A stretch of DNA of 64,000 bases from positions 3,720,001-3,784,000 of the forward strand of contig OZ245894.1 in NCBI GenBank assembly GCA_965229635.1, read 5' to 3'. The notes under the pieces are model-generated. The model worked only from the letters and a program-made list of their open reading frames with translations, had not been told where the DNA came from and searched no databases. Source of the stretch: BQJU01 sp965229635 (GTDB lineage: Bacteria; Bacteroidota; Bacteroidia; Chitinophagales; Saprospiraceae). Both the position numbers and the translations under genes were made by a program. The number at the start of each line of letters is the position of its first letter. Positions within the stretch are counted from its first letter, which is position 1. Of the stretch, positions 27,373-39,000 are shown in pieces.

Positions 27373-30300
27373 TTACTGCTTAAGAGTGGCATCGTTTCGT
27401 TTAAACTGCCAGTTGCGCCAGTAAGCCAACAAACTGATAATGGTCAAAATGGCGACGGAGTAATACACAAATGGCGGAATCGGAACCGGGTCGCCTGCGG
27501 CATAAGAGTGCAGGCCGGAAAGGTAGTAGTTGACCCCGAAATAGGTCATGATCACTGAGGCCCATCCAAACAAAGAAGCCACATTAAAGGCGTATGCTCC
27601 CCGGAATCCGGGAATAAAGCGCATATGCAAGATAAAGGCGTAAACCAGAATGGTGACCAGCGCCCAGGTCTCTTTGGCGTCCCAGCCCCAGTAGCGTCCC
27701 CACGATTCATTGGCCCATACACCGCCCAAATAGGTGCCGATGCTAATCATAAACAGGCCACCAATAAGCGTCATCTCGCTAATCTGGGTCATCTCCTTGA
27801 TGATGCGGTTGACGTTTTGGGCATTGTTTTGATTCCTGAAAATGATGAAGATCAGGTTTAATACGCCAATCAATGCGCCAAGCATGAGAAAGCCGTAGCT
27901 TCCTGCCTCCAGACTAACGTGAATGGTGAGCCAGTAAGATTTTAATACCGGCACCAGTGGGGTAATTTCCGGGTCGAGCCAGCTCAAACCAGCCACCATT
28001 AGTATGGTTGAGGCCAGGATACAGGTGGCGGCCAGACTACCGAGCGATTTTCTGGCAAAGATAACACCTGCCAGTACCGTAGTAAAACCAATATAGATCA
28101 TGGATTCATAGCCATTACTCCAGGGCGCACGTCCCGATACGTACCAGCGCAAGCCAAGGCCAAAAGCGTGTAATGCAAAACAGGCGATAAAGAGCCCCAG
28201 CACAATATTGGAGGGAGTCTTTAGATTAATGCCGGGCTTAAAAACGGTCGTAAAGAGCAGCCCCAGAAAAGCCAGTCCCAGCAGGGCATAAAACATACTC
28301 AGTCGACTAAACACATTAAGCTTGTTGAGCAGCAACTCTGCCTTCACTTTTGTATCAGAAGGCATGATCGCCTCAGCATTTTTCTTCTGAAATACTTTGA
28401 GTTCATCAACGAGACGATTGGCCAGGCTCCAGTCGTTTTCGTGTAGAGCGGTTTGTAATGTAGAAATGTAGGCGGAATAGAATTTTTTGCTAAAAGATTC
28501 CCCTTCATGTCCCTGATGAGCGTGACCACTCTCGGCGGGAGCCTCCCAATGGTGGTTTTCGTCGCCGGGAATGGGAAAAACCTTCATAAAGCTTCCCGAA
28601 AAGACCATGCTACAGATGTTGATCTTTTCGTCGAGCTTCATCATCTCTTTTTCGAATACACCACGATCTTTTTTGGGGGTATTGTAAGCCTGCCGTACGT
28701 AATCCCGTAGCTTGTATTGGCCATTTTCATCAAAGAAATCACTATAGGCGGCCAGTTTGCTATTGACGGGAATAATGGCCTTGGTCTTGTCGTGTTTACC
28801 CATCTTGATCAATGGGGTATTGTACCATTCCTGTGGATGGGCAGCCATGCCCAAAATCACTTGCTCAGCAGTGAGCCCATAGAGAGATTCCTTACGGGAA
28901 AGCTTACGTAAAATCTCGCTGGCGTAGGTATTCATGGGCTTCATTCGGCCGCGGTGGTCCTGCATGACCAACGTGCCAAAATTTTTGGCGTGATCGAGGT
29001 CAATGCTGTTGGTGTGTACCGGAGCATTGGCCCCAGCCGACATTGGCAGAAGTGTACACAAACCAATCAGGATAGCTCCCACGGCACGCTGCGTTTCTCG
29101 CATTTTCTGAAGGTTGCGTGCCAGCTGGCGGAAGCGGCTTTTTTCACTGAAAAAGGTCAAAATCATACCCAGTGTCAAAATGGCGTATCCCAAATAAGAA
29201 ATCCAGGTACCCCACCAGTCGTGATTGACACTAAGGTAGGTGCCCAATTCATCCTGGTCAAAGGAAGACTGGAAAAAGCGGTAGCCATCATAATTGAGGA
29301 TATTGTTCATAAATATCCGCTGATCACGATTGACGTTATGACGTGGATCCACCAATGTGACCTCACTGGCGTAGGAGGAAGCACTATTGGTGCCCGGATA
29401 TTTTTCCATGATAAAGTCCCGCAGCTTGAGTGCGAAAGGCAGCTCGACGTTTTTCGAGCCATAGGCAATAGACAATTGCAAATCCCCCAAGACAAACGGT
29501 CTGGGGCGACCTTCCATACCTTTTGTGCCAAACACGAAGTTTTCCACGGTCTCACTTCCGTTACTTACCTTTAGCTTTATGCCCGCCATGCTATTACTGG
29601 CCATCTTCTGGTCGGTTGAATTCAATTCTACCTGTGCACTTTCAGAAAAATCACCAAAAACAAAGCTCTGATTCCCGCTGGAGTACAGGCTTCGTAGTAG
29701 GAGAGGGTGGTATTGCCCTCCGGCCAGTGTGTCCTTTTGCTGGGTAGCCATTTGTGTTTGTGAAAAAGTGGTTGGTGCTTTGAATAATAGCTCACCGTTT
29801 TCGTATTTGATGTTAAAAGCCATCGGGTGTTCGGCTTTCCCAAAATTGAAAAGTGTACCACGAATTCGGCTGGAACGTCCGTATTGGACGTAGTACTCTT
29901 CTCGTCCATTGGCTCCCCCAATTACTACTTTGATAACCGGTATCCCGTCTTGTGCTTCCACCATTACTTCCTCCGGATTCGGCATAAAGCCGATTGTTTC
30001 TACGTGTAGCTCCTGATTACCAATCAGGTAGGATTCTTCAAAGTGATTGTTCCCCAAAGTGGCAAAGAGCACCGGTTCATTAAATTTGTAGGTCTTCCCT
30101 TGATGAGTGGCTTCAAAGACGAGATACGTATCTGAGGAAAGAAAAGTATTGGAAGAACTGCCTTCCCGAATGTGCATCATACCTTCAAAACCGGTATAGC
30201 GTGTCACGGCTGCACCCACCAGAATAATGATCATAGCAGCGTGAAAGGAAAGAATGGCCCACTTCTTTTGCTGGATCATTCGAAACCTGAAGATATTGAT

Positions 30301-30495
30301 CACGATAGAAATCCCAAAGAGTAGTAAGAGCAGCTCAAACCAACGGGCTTGAAAAATGATCTTTTGTGCAGAACTTGTGCCGTAGTCATTTTCAATAAAG
30401 GTAGCCACCGCAATGGCCAGAGCAAACAGAATCATGTATAATCCTGCCGCCGAAGTAGAGAAAAGTCTATCAGATATCTTTTTTAAAATTTTCAT
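27373..30495 (-). CDS. ccsBA: Fused CcsB-CcsA (ResB-ResC) cytochrome c maturation protein
   Basis: System II heme exporter and apocytochrome c-heme ligase, here a single 1040-aa membrane protein. The N-terminal part is ResB/CcsB-like with helices near 17, 53 and 80 and a periplasmic beta domain up to about 440. The middle carries a periplasmic insert with a His-rich stretch (ESGHAHQGHEG). The C-terminal part is CcsA, with GRAPWSNGYESM, conserved His in LTIHVSLEAGSYG and the WWD domain ANESWGRYWGWDAKETWAL. It is the last gene of the cytochrome cluster, so it very likely serves the multiheme proteins encoded upstream of it on this strand. Confidence 0.95.
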   Translation of the reverse strand: MKILKKISDRLFSTSAAGLYMILFALAIAVATFIENDYGTSSAQKIIFQARWFELLLLLFGISIVINIFRFRMIQQKKWAILSFHAAMIIILVGAAVTRYTGFEGMMHIREGSSSNTFLSSDTYLVFEATHQGKTYKFNEPVLFATLGNNHFEESYLIGNQELHVETIGFMPNPEEVMVEAQDGIPVIKVVIGGANGREEYYVQYGRSSRIRGTLFNFGKAEHPMAFNIKYENGELLFKAPTTFSQTQMATQQKDTLAGGQYHPLLLRSLYSSGNQSFVFGDFSESAQVELNSTDQKMASNSMAGIKLKVSNGSETVENFVFGTKGMEGRPRPFVLGDLQLSIAYGSKNVELPFALKLRDFIMEKYPGTNSASSYASEVTLVDPRHNVNRDQRIFMNNILNYDGYRFFQSSFDQDELGTYLSVNHDWWGTWISYLGYAILTLGMILTFFSEKSRFRQLARNLQKMRETQRAVGAILIGLCTLLPMSAGANAPVHTNSIDLDHAKNFGTLVMQDHRGRMKPMNTYASEILRKLSRKESLYGLTAEQVILGMAAHPQEWYNTPLIKMGKHDKTKAIIPVNSKLAAYSDFFDENGQYKLRDYVRQAYNTPKKDRGVFEKEMMKLDEKINICSMVFSGSFMKVFPIPGDENHHWEAPAESGHAHQGHEGESFSKKFYSAYISTLQTALHENDWSLANRLVDELKVFQKKNAEAIMPSDTKVKAELLLNKLNVFSRLSMFYALLGLAFLGLLFTTVFKPGINLKTPSNIVLGLFIACFALHAFGLGLRWYVSGRAPWSNGYESMIYIGFTTVLAGVIFARKSLGSLAATCILASTILMVAGLSWLDPEITPLVPVLKSYWLTIHVSLEAGSYGFLMLGALIGVLNLIFIIFRNQNNAQNVNRIIKEMTQISEMTLIGGLFMISIGTYLGGVWANESWGRYWGWDAKETWALVTILVYAFILHMRFIPGFRGAYAFNVASLFGWASVIMTYFGVNYYLSGLHSYAAGDPVPIPPFVYYSVAILTIISLLAYWRNWQFKRNDATLKQ

Positions 30496-30530
30496 TTCAA
30501 ACTTGCTTTGTTGAAGGGGATCACCCTAAA

Positions 30531-31325
30531 TTACCGCAAAACGGCTCCTTCCATAATCACATCATACCGGTAGCCAGCACCAAAGTCTTTGTCTAGTGCA
30601 ATGGTTCCTTCCATGGTCACAACGGCACCCAACGGAATGTTCTCCGCTGTGGTAATGGTAAGGTCCACGCCATCTACCGATCCATCCTGCACATGAATCC
30701 AGTTGCGATTCATGATCATCGGATTTGCTTTCACACATTTACCGGTCACTTTGACGGTCTTTCCATTGTATTTTTCCTTGTTGTCAAAAAGTTCTTTTAG
30801 TGCAATAGCACCCTCGGTGGGCTCAATATTACCCACTTCCAAATTGGGCGTCTCACCCCCTTGTGACTGCGCCATTGCCTCCGCCAATGCAGAGCCACCA
30901 CCAGTAGGCTGTTGCCAAAATTGGGAAACCAGATAAACGGTCTCAAAAGTGCGGTCAAATTCACGGCTGTAGAAGTTCTTTTTCAATAAACCTCCTTTGA
31001 AATAGTAGGTTTCACCTTCCTCCACGTCTCTTTTGGAGATGGCCACCCAATATTTCTCCCCGTTTTCTTCAACATTGACGTAGGTGTATTTGTCGGTATT
31101 CAAAACCTCTCCGGCTACCACCTTATGTTCTTCAGAATTGGAGACATCCGTGATCAGTGGTGAGTCATCCTGCAAGGAGGGGATGGTATTGGCGGCTGTG
31201 GTCTCAGAGGGTTCATCACTTTCACTGACGATCACCTTGGGTTTGGAGTCACAAGAAAAGAAGACTAATGCCGCTAGAACAAAAATGGTGGTTTTCAAAT
31301 GCTGCAATTTCATAATGCTACTCAT
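30531..31325 (-). CDS. OB-fold-like lipoprotein
   Basis: A 264-aa exported protein: signal peptide (KLQHLKTTIFVLAALVFFSC) ending in a lipobox-like FFSC. A Thr/Ser/Glu-rich linker follows, then two beta-rich segments, residues about 70-115 and 185-262. The second (NGKTVKVTGKCVKANPMIM ... NWIHVQDG) is like OB-fold domains found in proteins linked to c-type cytochrome systems. An alternative start is the ATG at 31313, four codons in. Between the outer-membrane barrel and CcsBA genes, it probably helps assembly or attachment of the cytochromes. Specific role unknown. Confidence 0.65.
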   Translation of the reverse strand: MSSIMKLQHLKTTIFVLAALVFFSCDSKPKVIVSESDEPSETTAANTIPSLQDDSPLITDVSNSEEHKVVAGEVLNTDKYTYVNVEENGEKYWVAISKRDVEEGETYYFKGGLLKKNFYSREFDRTFETVYLVSQFWQQPTGGGSALAEAMAQSQGGETPNLEVGNIEPTEGAIALKELFDNKEKYNGKTVKVTGKCVKANPMIMNRNWIHVQDGSVDGVDLTITTAENIPLGAVVTMEGTIALDKDFGAGYRYDVIMEGAVLR

Positions 31326-31388
31326 AATATCTATTCATGAATGAAAATCAGCGGTGTTTGGCTGATCATAAGTTTTATTTCCGCAAAT

Positions 31389-33032
31389 CTAGAATCTCTG
31401 AATAAGTCTGGTGTTAAACCTGTGATAGGCCTGATTTCGGTCATCAAAGGTTCCTTCATAATACAGATACAAAGTTAACTTTTTCAGGAGTCTTAGGGAT
31501 AAGCTGGTGCCCGCAATATTCTGGTTTACCTGATTTTCACTGGATTTGTACTGGTAGTTTACCGTGCGCAGGTACAATTCCATACTCAGTATTTTTTTGA
31601 CAATGTCTCTCGATAACCGGGCCCCAAAGATTGTACTCTTTATATAATTGGTTTCCAATAGGTTGGCTGTTAGTGATGCCCGAATATTCACCACAGGAAC
31701 TCTGGCGAGATTCAGGTAGGTGTTGAGGTTCTTTGATACATTGGCATTGTCCTGTTGAAAGCGCCAGCCCGCATTGACGCCCCAGGTGATCAGCTTGAAG
31801 GGACGATAGCTAAAGCCCAAACGGACTCCCTGACGGGTTTCATCTTCAATTAGTTGATCGATGAAGGTTTTATAAGATTCGTAATAAATGATGTTTCTTC
31901 GGTTGTCGTAAGAAGCCGAAAGCCTCAGATTCCTGGTTACCCGATATCTTAGGGAGAGGTATAAGTTGGTCAACCTTATCATGCTATGCGCTTCCCCATT
32001 GATTTTCTCGTAGAGGTCTACCTCAAATGAACTAAACAGGTTTAAATGTTTAAACAATTCTCCCGAGTGCTGGAAATAGATAAACCTTCGGTCGGTTTCT
32101 GTTTTGTTGCGCTGTTCAATAAATCCAAAGGTGGATTGCTGATATTTGCCGGGCTCCCGTGAAACGTAAGAGGCATAGGCCCCTACTTGAAAGAGATTCA
32201 GATTCAACCCGTAATTTGAGTAATCGGGCCGTGAACCGGCAACGGCGCCAAGGATAAATTTTCCAAGGCCTTTTTCGTACTGCAAACCGTCAATGGCCCC
32301 TACACTCGACATGCGCGGATTGATCTTTCTACCCAGCGTGATATTGGAAGTGGAATCAAAATCATAGGTTGCCGAAAGGGCGTAAACTTTCAGCGCACGC
32401 CCCAGGTTTTCCTGCACTTCACTCCATTCCCCTAGCGTATGACGAAAGGTAATGTAACTTTCAGTTGAAAAACGGGAGTTCTTAAGGTGGTTACCGCGGT
32501 AATTAAAGGCATACCTCATGCGGTGAGTATTCCGGTAGTCCGACATATTACTATAGGAAGCTACAGAAATCCGCCCGCTGGTTTTTTCTTTAAAAAGTGG
32601 CTCTTCCCGGTCTTCGTCTGGGGTAATGACAGTAACATTGGGTTTGTCTGTCACCGGTTTTTCTAAATCGGCAGTAGTGGAAGACGTATCCTCTTTTTTA
32701 TCTTTCTTTTCGGGTTTTGGTGTTTCCTTAACTTTAACAATTCTGGCAAAAACCTCATCTTTTAATGCCATTTGTTCTTCAATCAATGGCGTACAAACGG
32801 TCGAAGTCGAAGATTTGTTATCGACCAACAAAGCAGGCAGCAGGTTCCCCTCTTTTTTGATAAAAAGGGTGTCGCCGACCTCAATTCCCTTGGTCGAGGA
32901 GAACTTGGCATACACGTTTCGGGAAGAGACAAAAGACACAGCTCCCTGCTCCAATACCATTTCCTGTCCTTCCAGCGAGAGTGCCAGTAAGGAAAAGAAA
33001 AAGGTCACCAATATGTAGTTGAATAACTTCAT
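31389..33032 (-). CDS. Outer-membrane beta-barrel protein of the cytochrome cluster
   Basis: A 547-aa exported protein. The start at 33032 gives a clean signal peptide (MKLFNYILVTFFFSLLALSLEGQ); a longer frame would run into the cytochrome gene. Residues about 25-90 look like a small SH3-like domain (GIEVGDTLFIKK), followed by a Lys/Thr-rich linker. From about 150 to the end alternating amphipathic strands and aromatic girdle residues, ending in Arg-Phe, mark a beta-barrel. There is no CxxCH. Next to multiheme cytochromes it could be the pore of an outer-membrane electron conduit, in the manner of porin-cytochrome complexes. It is not clearly homologous to MtrB as far as I can see. Confidence 0.75.
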   Translation of the reverse strand: MKLFNYILVTFFFSLLALSLEGQEMVLEQGAVSFVSSRNVYAKFSSTKGIEVGDTLFIKKEGNLLPALLVDNKSSTSTVCTPLIEEQMALKDEVFARIVKVKETPKPEKKDKKEDTSSTTADLEKPVTDKPNVTVITPDEDREEPLFKEKTSGRISVASYSNMSDYRNTHRMRYAFNYRGNHLKNSRFSTESYITFRHTLGEWSEVQENLGRALKVYALSATYDFDSTSNITLGRKINPRMSSVGAIDGLQYEKGLGKFILGAVAGSRPDYSNYGLNLNLFQVGAYASYVSREPGKYQQSTFGFIEQRNKTETDRRFIYFQHSGELFKHLNLFSSFEVDLYEKINGEAHSMIRLTNLYLSLRYRVTRNLRLSASYDNRRNIIYYESYKTFIDQLIEDETRQGVRLGFSYRPFKLITWGVNAGWRFQQDNANVSKNLNTYLNLARVPVVNIRASLTANLLETNYIKSTIFGARLSRDIVKKILSMELYLRTVNYQYKSSENQVNQNIAGTSLSLRLLKKLTLYLYYEGTFDDRNQAYHRFNTRLIQRF

Positions 33033-33063
33033 TTTATGCACTGGTTTTTCACCACAGTTGGAA

Positions 33064-36000
33064 TTAATCTTCACCGTCCGGATGGCAGGCAAAACAGGCG
33101 TTGCTTTCATACACGTAGCCCCCTACGTCCTCGTGTTCATCCGCCAGGTCTGCAGGGTCATCGTGTTCGTGGCAGTCAATGCAACTGAAAGTGGAGAAAT
33201 TACCCGTGGTATGGCAATCTACACAGTCGTTCCATTCGCCGTCGTGCTTACCACTGTAAATCGGAAAGTACATACCATCGTGATCAAAGGTTGCTGGTAC
33301 CCAGGCATTTTGTGAATGACAAGACTCACAATCGGTTGGGAAACCGGCACTGGCATGGTCAGGGTTGTTGGTTTGGTTGTAATCATCAGCGTGACAACCA
33401 AAGCAGGTGTTGGGTGTATTATTGTAATCGCCGTTATGACAGGCGTCACAGTTATTGGCAATAGCCGTGTGCGCCCCAATAATCGGATAGAAACTATCAT
33501 GGTCAAAGGTTGACGGAATCCAGGTGTTCTCCGTATGGCAGCTTTGACAATCCGTTGGGAATTGTGCCGCTGAATGGTTGGGATTCGTCGTTTGGTTATA
33601 AGCTGTAGCGTGACAACCAAAGCAGGTATTCGGCGTATTATTGTAATCCCCGTTATGGCAAGTCACACACTGATCGGCGATAATGGCGTGAGCTCCATTC
33701 AATTGGTAATAATTGTCGTGAATGTCAAATGAAGCCGGCATCCAGTCCGGATCAGTGGTATGACATTGGTCACATTCCATCGGTATGCCCAGTGCCTGGT
33801 GGTTTGGGTTTACACTCTGACTGTAATCTTCCGTATGACAACCCGCACAGGTATTCGGCGTATTGGTATAATTGCCTTGATGACAGGCATTACAATCATT
33901 GGCAATCGGAATGTGCGCCCCCGTAAATGGATAGAAGCTACTGTGGTCAAAGCTCGATGGAATCCAGGCATTTTGAGTGTGACAGCTTTCGCAATCGGTC
34001 GGGAATTGTGCCGCCGCGTGATCCGGATTGGTGGTTTGGTTGTAATCAGCTGAGTGACAACCGATACAAGTGTTTGGCGTATTGGTGTAATCCCCGTTAT
34101 GACAGGCATTGCAATCATTCTCAATAGCCGTATGTGCACCAACAATCGGATAGAAACTATGATCAAAGTTGGCTGGTGTCCAGGCATCCTGCGTATGGCA
34201 GCTTTGACAATCCGTTGGGAATTGTGCCGCCGCGTGATCCGGATCGGTGGTTTGGTTGTAATCAGCTGAGTGACAGCCAATACAGGTGTTTGGTGTGTTA
34301 TTATAATCGCCGTTATGACAGGCGTTACAGTCATTTTCAATGGCCACATGTGCTCCCACAATAGGGTAGAAACTGTTGTGGTCGAAGTTGGATGGAATCC
34401 AGGCATTTTCCGTATGGCAGCTGGCACAATCCATCGGGAACTGTGCGGCTACGTGATCCGGGTTATTCGTCTGATTGTAATCCTCCGTGTGACATCCGGC
34501 ACAGGTGTTGGGCGTATTGTTGTAATCTCCCTGGTGACAGGCGGCGCAATCATCCGCTATGAGTTCGTGTGCTCCGGTCAAGGGGTAAAATTGGTCGTGA
34601 TCAAAGTTGGCTGGAATCCAGCTATCTTCGGTATGGCAACTGGCACAATCCGTTGGGAATTGTGCCGCCTGGTGATCCGGATTAGTGGTCTGATTGTAAT
34701 CCTCCGTATGGCACCCTGCACAAGTGTTTGGGGTATTGTTGTAATCCCCATTGTGACAGAGAGCACAGTCATTGGCAATCGGTGCATGTGCCCCATTCAA
34801 GGCGTAGTAATCGTTGTGGTTATCAAATGACGCCGGACTCCAACCCTGATCAGTGGTATGGCAGGATGCACAATCCGTTGAGAAGCCCAAACTGTTGTGA
34901 TTTGGATTCGTCGTTTGGTTAAAATCTTCTGTGTGGCAGGAGGCGCAATCTGTGGGCGTACCGATATAACCCGTAGCGTGACATTCGATACAATTGACGC
35001 CAAAATGCACACCAGTAAGTGGGAAGTTGGTGGTATTGTGATCAAACACCTCCTCCGCGTCACCCGTAGGGTGACAAGCCAAACAAGCTGTATTTTCATA
35101 GATGTATCCACCTACCCCTTCGTGTTCATCGTCCGTTTCCGGATTGGTATGACAGTTGGTACAACTTACCTCCGCATAATTTGACGGATTGGTATGACAA
35201 TCAACACATTCGCTCCATTCTCCTTCGTGTGCGCCACTGTAGATCGGGAAGTACTGCGCATCGTGATCAAAGGTGGCAGGTACCCATTCATCTTCGGTAT
35301 GACACATCGTACAGTCCGTGTTGAAGCCCGCCTGACTGTGGTTGGGATTGGTGGTATTGTTGAAGTCTTCCGTATGGCAACCGATACAAGTATTGGGGGT
35401 ATTATTGTAATCGCCGTTATGACAAGCTGCACAGTCGTTAGCAATGGCAGCGTGCGCTCCATTTAGCACATAATAATCGTTGTGGATCGCAAAACTGGCC
35501 GGCATCCATCCGGGAACGGTGGTGTGGCAACTTTCACAATCCATTGGCAGATCCAGTTCCTGATGGTTTGGATTGGTCGTCTGCGTATAATCTTCGGTAT
35601 GACAGCCCGCACAGGTATTCGGTGTATTGCTATAATCGCCCTGGTGGCAGACAACACAATCATCGGCAATAATCTCGTGGCCGCCTTCCAGCGGGAAGAA
35701 CTCGTTGTGGTCAAACGAGGAAGGTATCCAGGCCGTTTCCGAGTGACAGGTGGCGCAATCCATCGGGAATTGGGCCGCCTGGTGATCGGGTTCTGTCGTT
35801 TGGTTGAAATCCTCGGTATGGCAACCGGCGCAGGTATTTGGTGTATTATTGTAATCGCCGTTGTGACAGGTAGCGCAATCATTGGCTATAGCGGCATGTG
35901 CTCCATTCAATGCATAATAATCATTGTGATTATCAAATGTTGCCGGACTCCAGCCAGGTTCGGTCGTATGACAAGTGGCACAATCCGTGGAGAAGCCCAA

Positions 36001-39000
36001 TCCATTGTGATTTGGATTCGTCGTTTGGTTGAAATCTTCTGTGTGGCAAGAAGCACATTCCGTGGAGGTGCCCTGATAGCCGGTGCTGTGACATTCCAGA
36101 CATTCAGTCATCAAGTGGGCTCCTGTCAGCGGGAATTCGGTCGTGTTGTGATCAAACACATTTTCGGCATCACCCGTAGGGTGACAAGCCAGACAAGCGG
36201 TGTTTTCAAATATATATCCACCCACACCTTCATGTTCATCATCGGTCTCAGGGTTGATATGACAGCTAATACAATTCACCTCCGCATAGTTGGAAGGATT
36301 GGTATGACAGTCAATACATTCACTCCATTCTCCTTCATGCTCACCACTGTAGATCGGGAAGTACTGTGAATCGTGATCAAAAGTGGCAGGCACCCATTCA
36401 TCCTCGGTATGACAAGTGGTACAATCCGTTGAGAATTGCGCAGAAGCGTGATTTGGATTCGTTGTACTATTATAATCCTCAGAGTGACAGCCGATACAGG
36501 TATTCGGAGTATTGTTGTAATCGCCGTTGTGGCAGGCCGCACAATCATTGGCAATGACGGCGTGCGCCCCATTCAGTACATAATAATCGTTGTGAATATC
36601 AAAGCTTGCCGGCATCCAGCCCGGATCAGTAGTGTGGCAACTTTCGCAATCCATCGGTAAATCCAGTTCCTGGTGGCTTGGATTGGTGGTCTGGGTGTAA
36701 TCTTCGGTATGACAGCCCGCACAGGTATTGGGCGTATTGCTGTAATCACCCTGGTGACAAGCAACACAATCATCGGCTATGATTTCGTGGCCGCCCTCTA
36801 GCGGGAAGAATTCACTATGGTCAAAAGTGGATGGAATCCAGGCCGTCTCTGTGTGACACGTGGCACAATCCATAGGGAACTGGGCTGCCTGGTGGTCGGG
36901 TTCTGTTGTTTGGTTGAAATCTTCGGTATGACAACCGGCACAGGTGTTGGGCGTATTGTTGTAATCGCCGTTGTGACAGGTGGCACAGTCATTAGCTATG
37001 GCTGCGTGGGCCCCATTTAAAGCATAATAATCATTGTGATTATCAAATGTTGCCGGACTCCAACCGGGTTCGGTCGTATGACAAGAGGCACAATCCGTGG
37101 AGAAGCCCAATCCATTGTGATTTGGATTAATTGTTTGGTTAAAATCTTCTGTGTGGCAAGAAGCACATTCCGTGGAGGTGCCTTCGTAGCCAGCGCTATG
37201 ACATTCCAGACATTCGGTCATTAGGTGTGCTCCTGTCAGCGGAAATTCAGTCGTATTGTGGTCAAACACATTGTCGGCATCACCAGTAGGATGACAGGCC
37301 AGACAGGCCGTATTTTCATAAATGTATCCACCTACACCTTCGTGCTCATCATCAGTTTCCGGATTGGTATGACAATTGGTACAAGTCACCACCATATAAT
37401 TAGACGGATCAGTGTGACAGTCTATACATTCACTCCATTCTCCCTCATGCGCTCCACTGTAAATCGGGAAATGCTCAAGATCATGATCGAAAGTAGCGGG
37501 TACCCATTCATTTTCGGTATGGCAGGTGATGCAATCTGTTGAGAATTGTGCTGTAGCGTGATTTGGATCACTGGTATTGTTGTAGTCCTCGGAGTGACAG
37601 CCAAAACAGGTATTTGGTGTGTTGTTGTAATCCCCATTATGGCAGGCTGCACAGTCATTGGCAATAACGGCGTGGGCCCCATTTAATACGTAATAATCAT
37701 TGTGAATGTCGAAAGAAGCCGGCATCCAACCGGGATCAGTGGTGTGGCAGCTTTCGCAATCCATCGGCAGATCCAGTTCCTGGTGGTCCGGATTGGTGGT
37801 CGTTGTATAATCTCCGGTATGACAACCTACACAGGTATTGGGTGTATTGTCGTATTCCCCATGGTGACAAGCAGCGCAATCATCTGCAATGATTTCGTGA
37901 CCGCCTTCCAGCGGGAAAAACTCATTATGGTCAAAAGAAGAAGGAATCCAGGCCGTTTCTGAATGGCAGGTTTCACAATCTATTGGAAATTGGGCCGCTT
38001 CGTGATCAGGGTCTGTCGTTTGATTAAAATCTTCTGTATGACAACCTGCACACGTGTTGGGCGTATTATTGTAATCCCCACTATGACAGGTGGCACATTC
38101 ATTGGAAATGATGTCGTGTGCCCCGTTTAGCACGTAATAATCATCGTGAATGTCAAAAGTGGCCGGCATCCATCCCGGTTCAGTGGTGTGACAGGAGGCA
38201 CAATCCGTAGGTAGACCCAATTCCTGGTGATTGGGGTTGGTGGTATTGTTAAAATCAACTGTATGACAGGCCTCACACTGCGTCGGTGTACCGGCATAAC
38301 CATCGGCATGACAAAGGATACAATCGGTATCGATGTGGGCTCCCGTCAATGGGAAATTGGTGCTGTTGTGATCAAAAGCATTATCGGAATCACCCGTAGG
38401 ATGGCAGGCCAAACAGGCCGGATCTTGATAGACGTAGCCACTCACTCCATCGTGCTCTTCATCCGTTTCCGGGTTGAGGTGACAGCTGATACAGGTAAAC
38501 TCAGCGTAATCAGCTGGATTATTGTGGCAATCGGTACACTGCATCCATTCCCCTTCGTGTTCACCACTGTAAATGGGGAAGTGCAGCTGATCATGCTCCA
38601 GATACTCCGCCGGCATCCATCCCGGATCGGTGGTATGGCAGGTGGCACAATCGGTAGTAAAATCAGCCGTTTGATGATCCGGGTTTTCTGTATTTTCAAA
38701 GTTCTCCTGGTGACAGGCAAAACAATCGGTTGGTGTATCATTAAAATTACCTCCGGTGTGGCATTGTGCACAATCGGAAATATCGTGTCCTTTGGTTAGT
38801 GGGAAGAAATCGTGGTCGATATCCTCAGATTCCCAATCGAAAGCATCCACCTGGTGGCATTCGGTACAATCCATCGAAAAGCCAGCTTCCGGGTGATTGG
38901 GATTGGTGGTGGCATTAAAATCGTTGAGGTGGCAATTGATACAGTCATTGCCAATGCGATTAAATTCCAGCCCCGATTCCGAGGTATGGCAATCAGTACA

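Noticed and set aside
28954..29574. 206-aa frame opposite ccsBA
   Set aside because: Antisense to a well-supported membrane protein gene; no domain, start signal or operon context.
34270..36369. Long + strand open frames opposite the giant cytochrome gene (for example 34270-34830 and 35482-36369)
   Set aside because: They mirror the repeated CxxCH coding DNA, have low-complexity Gly/Ile/Arg-rich translations, and recur in each repeat unit; they are antisense shadows.
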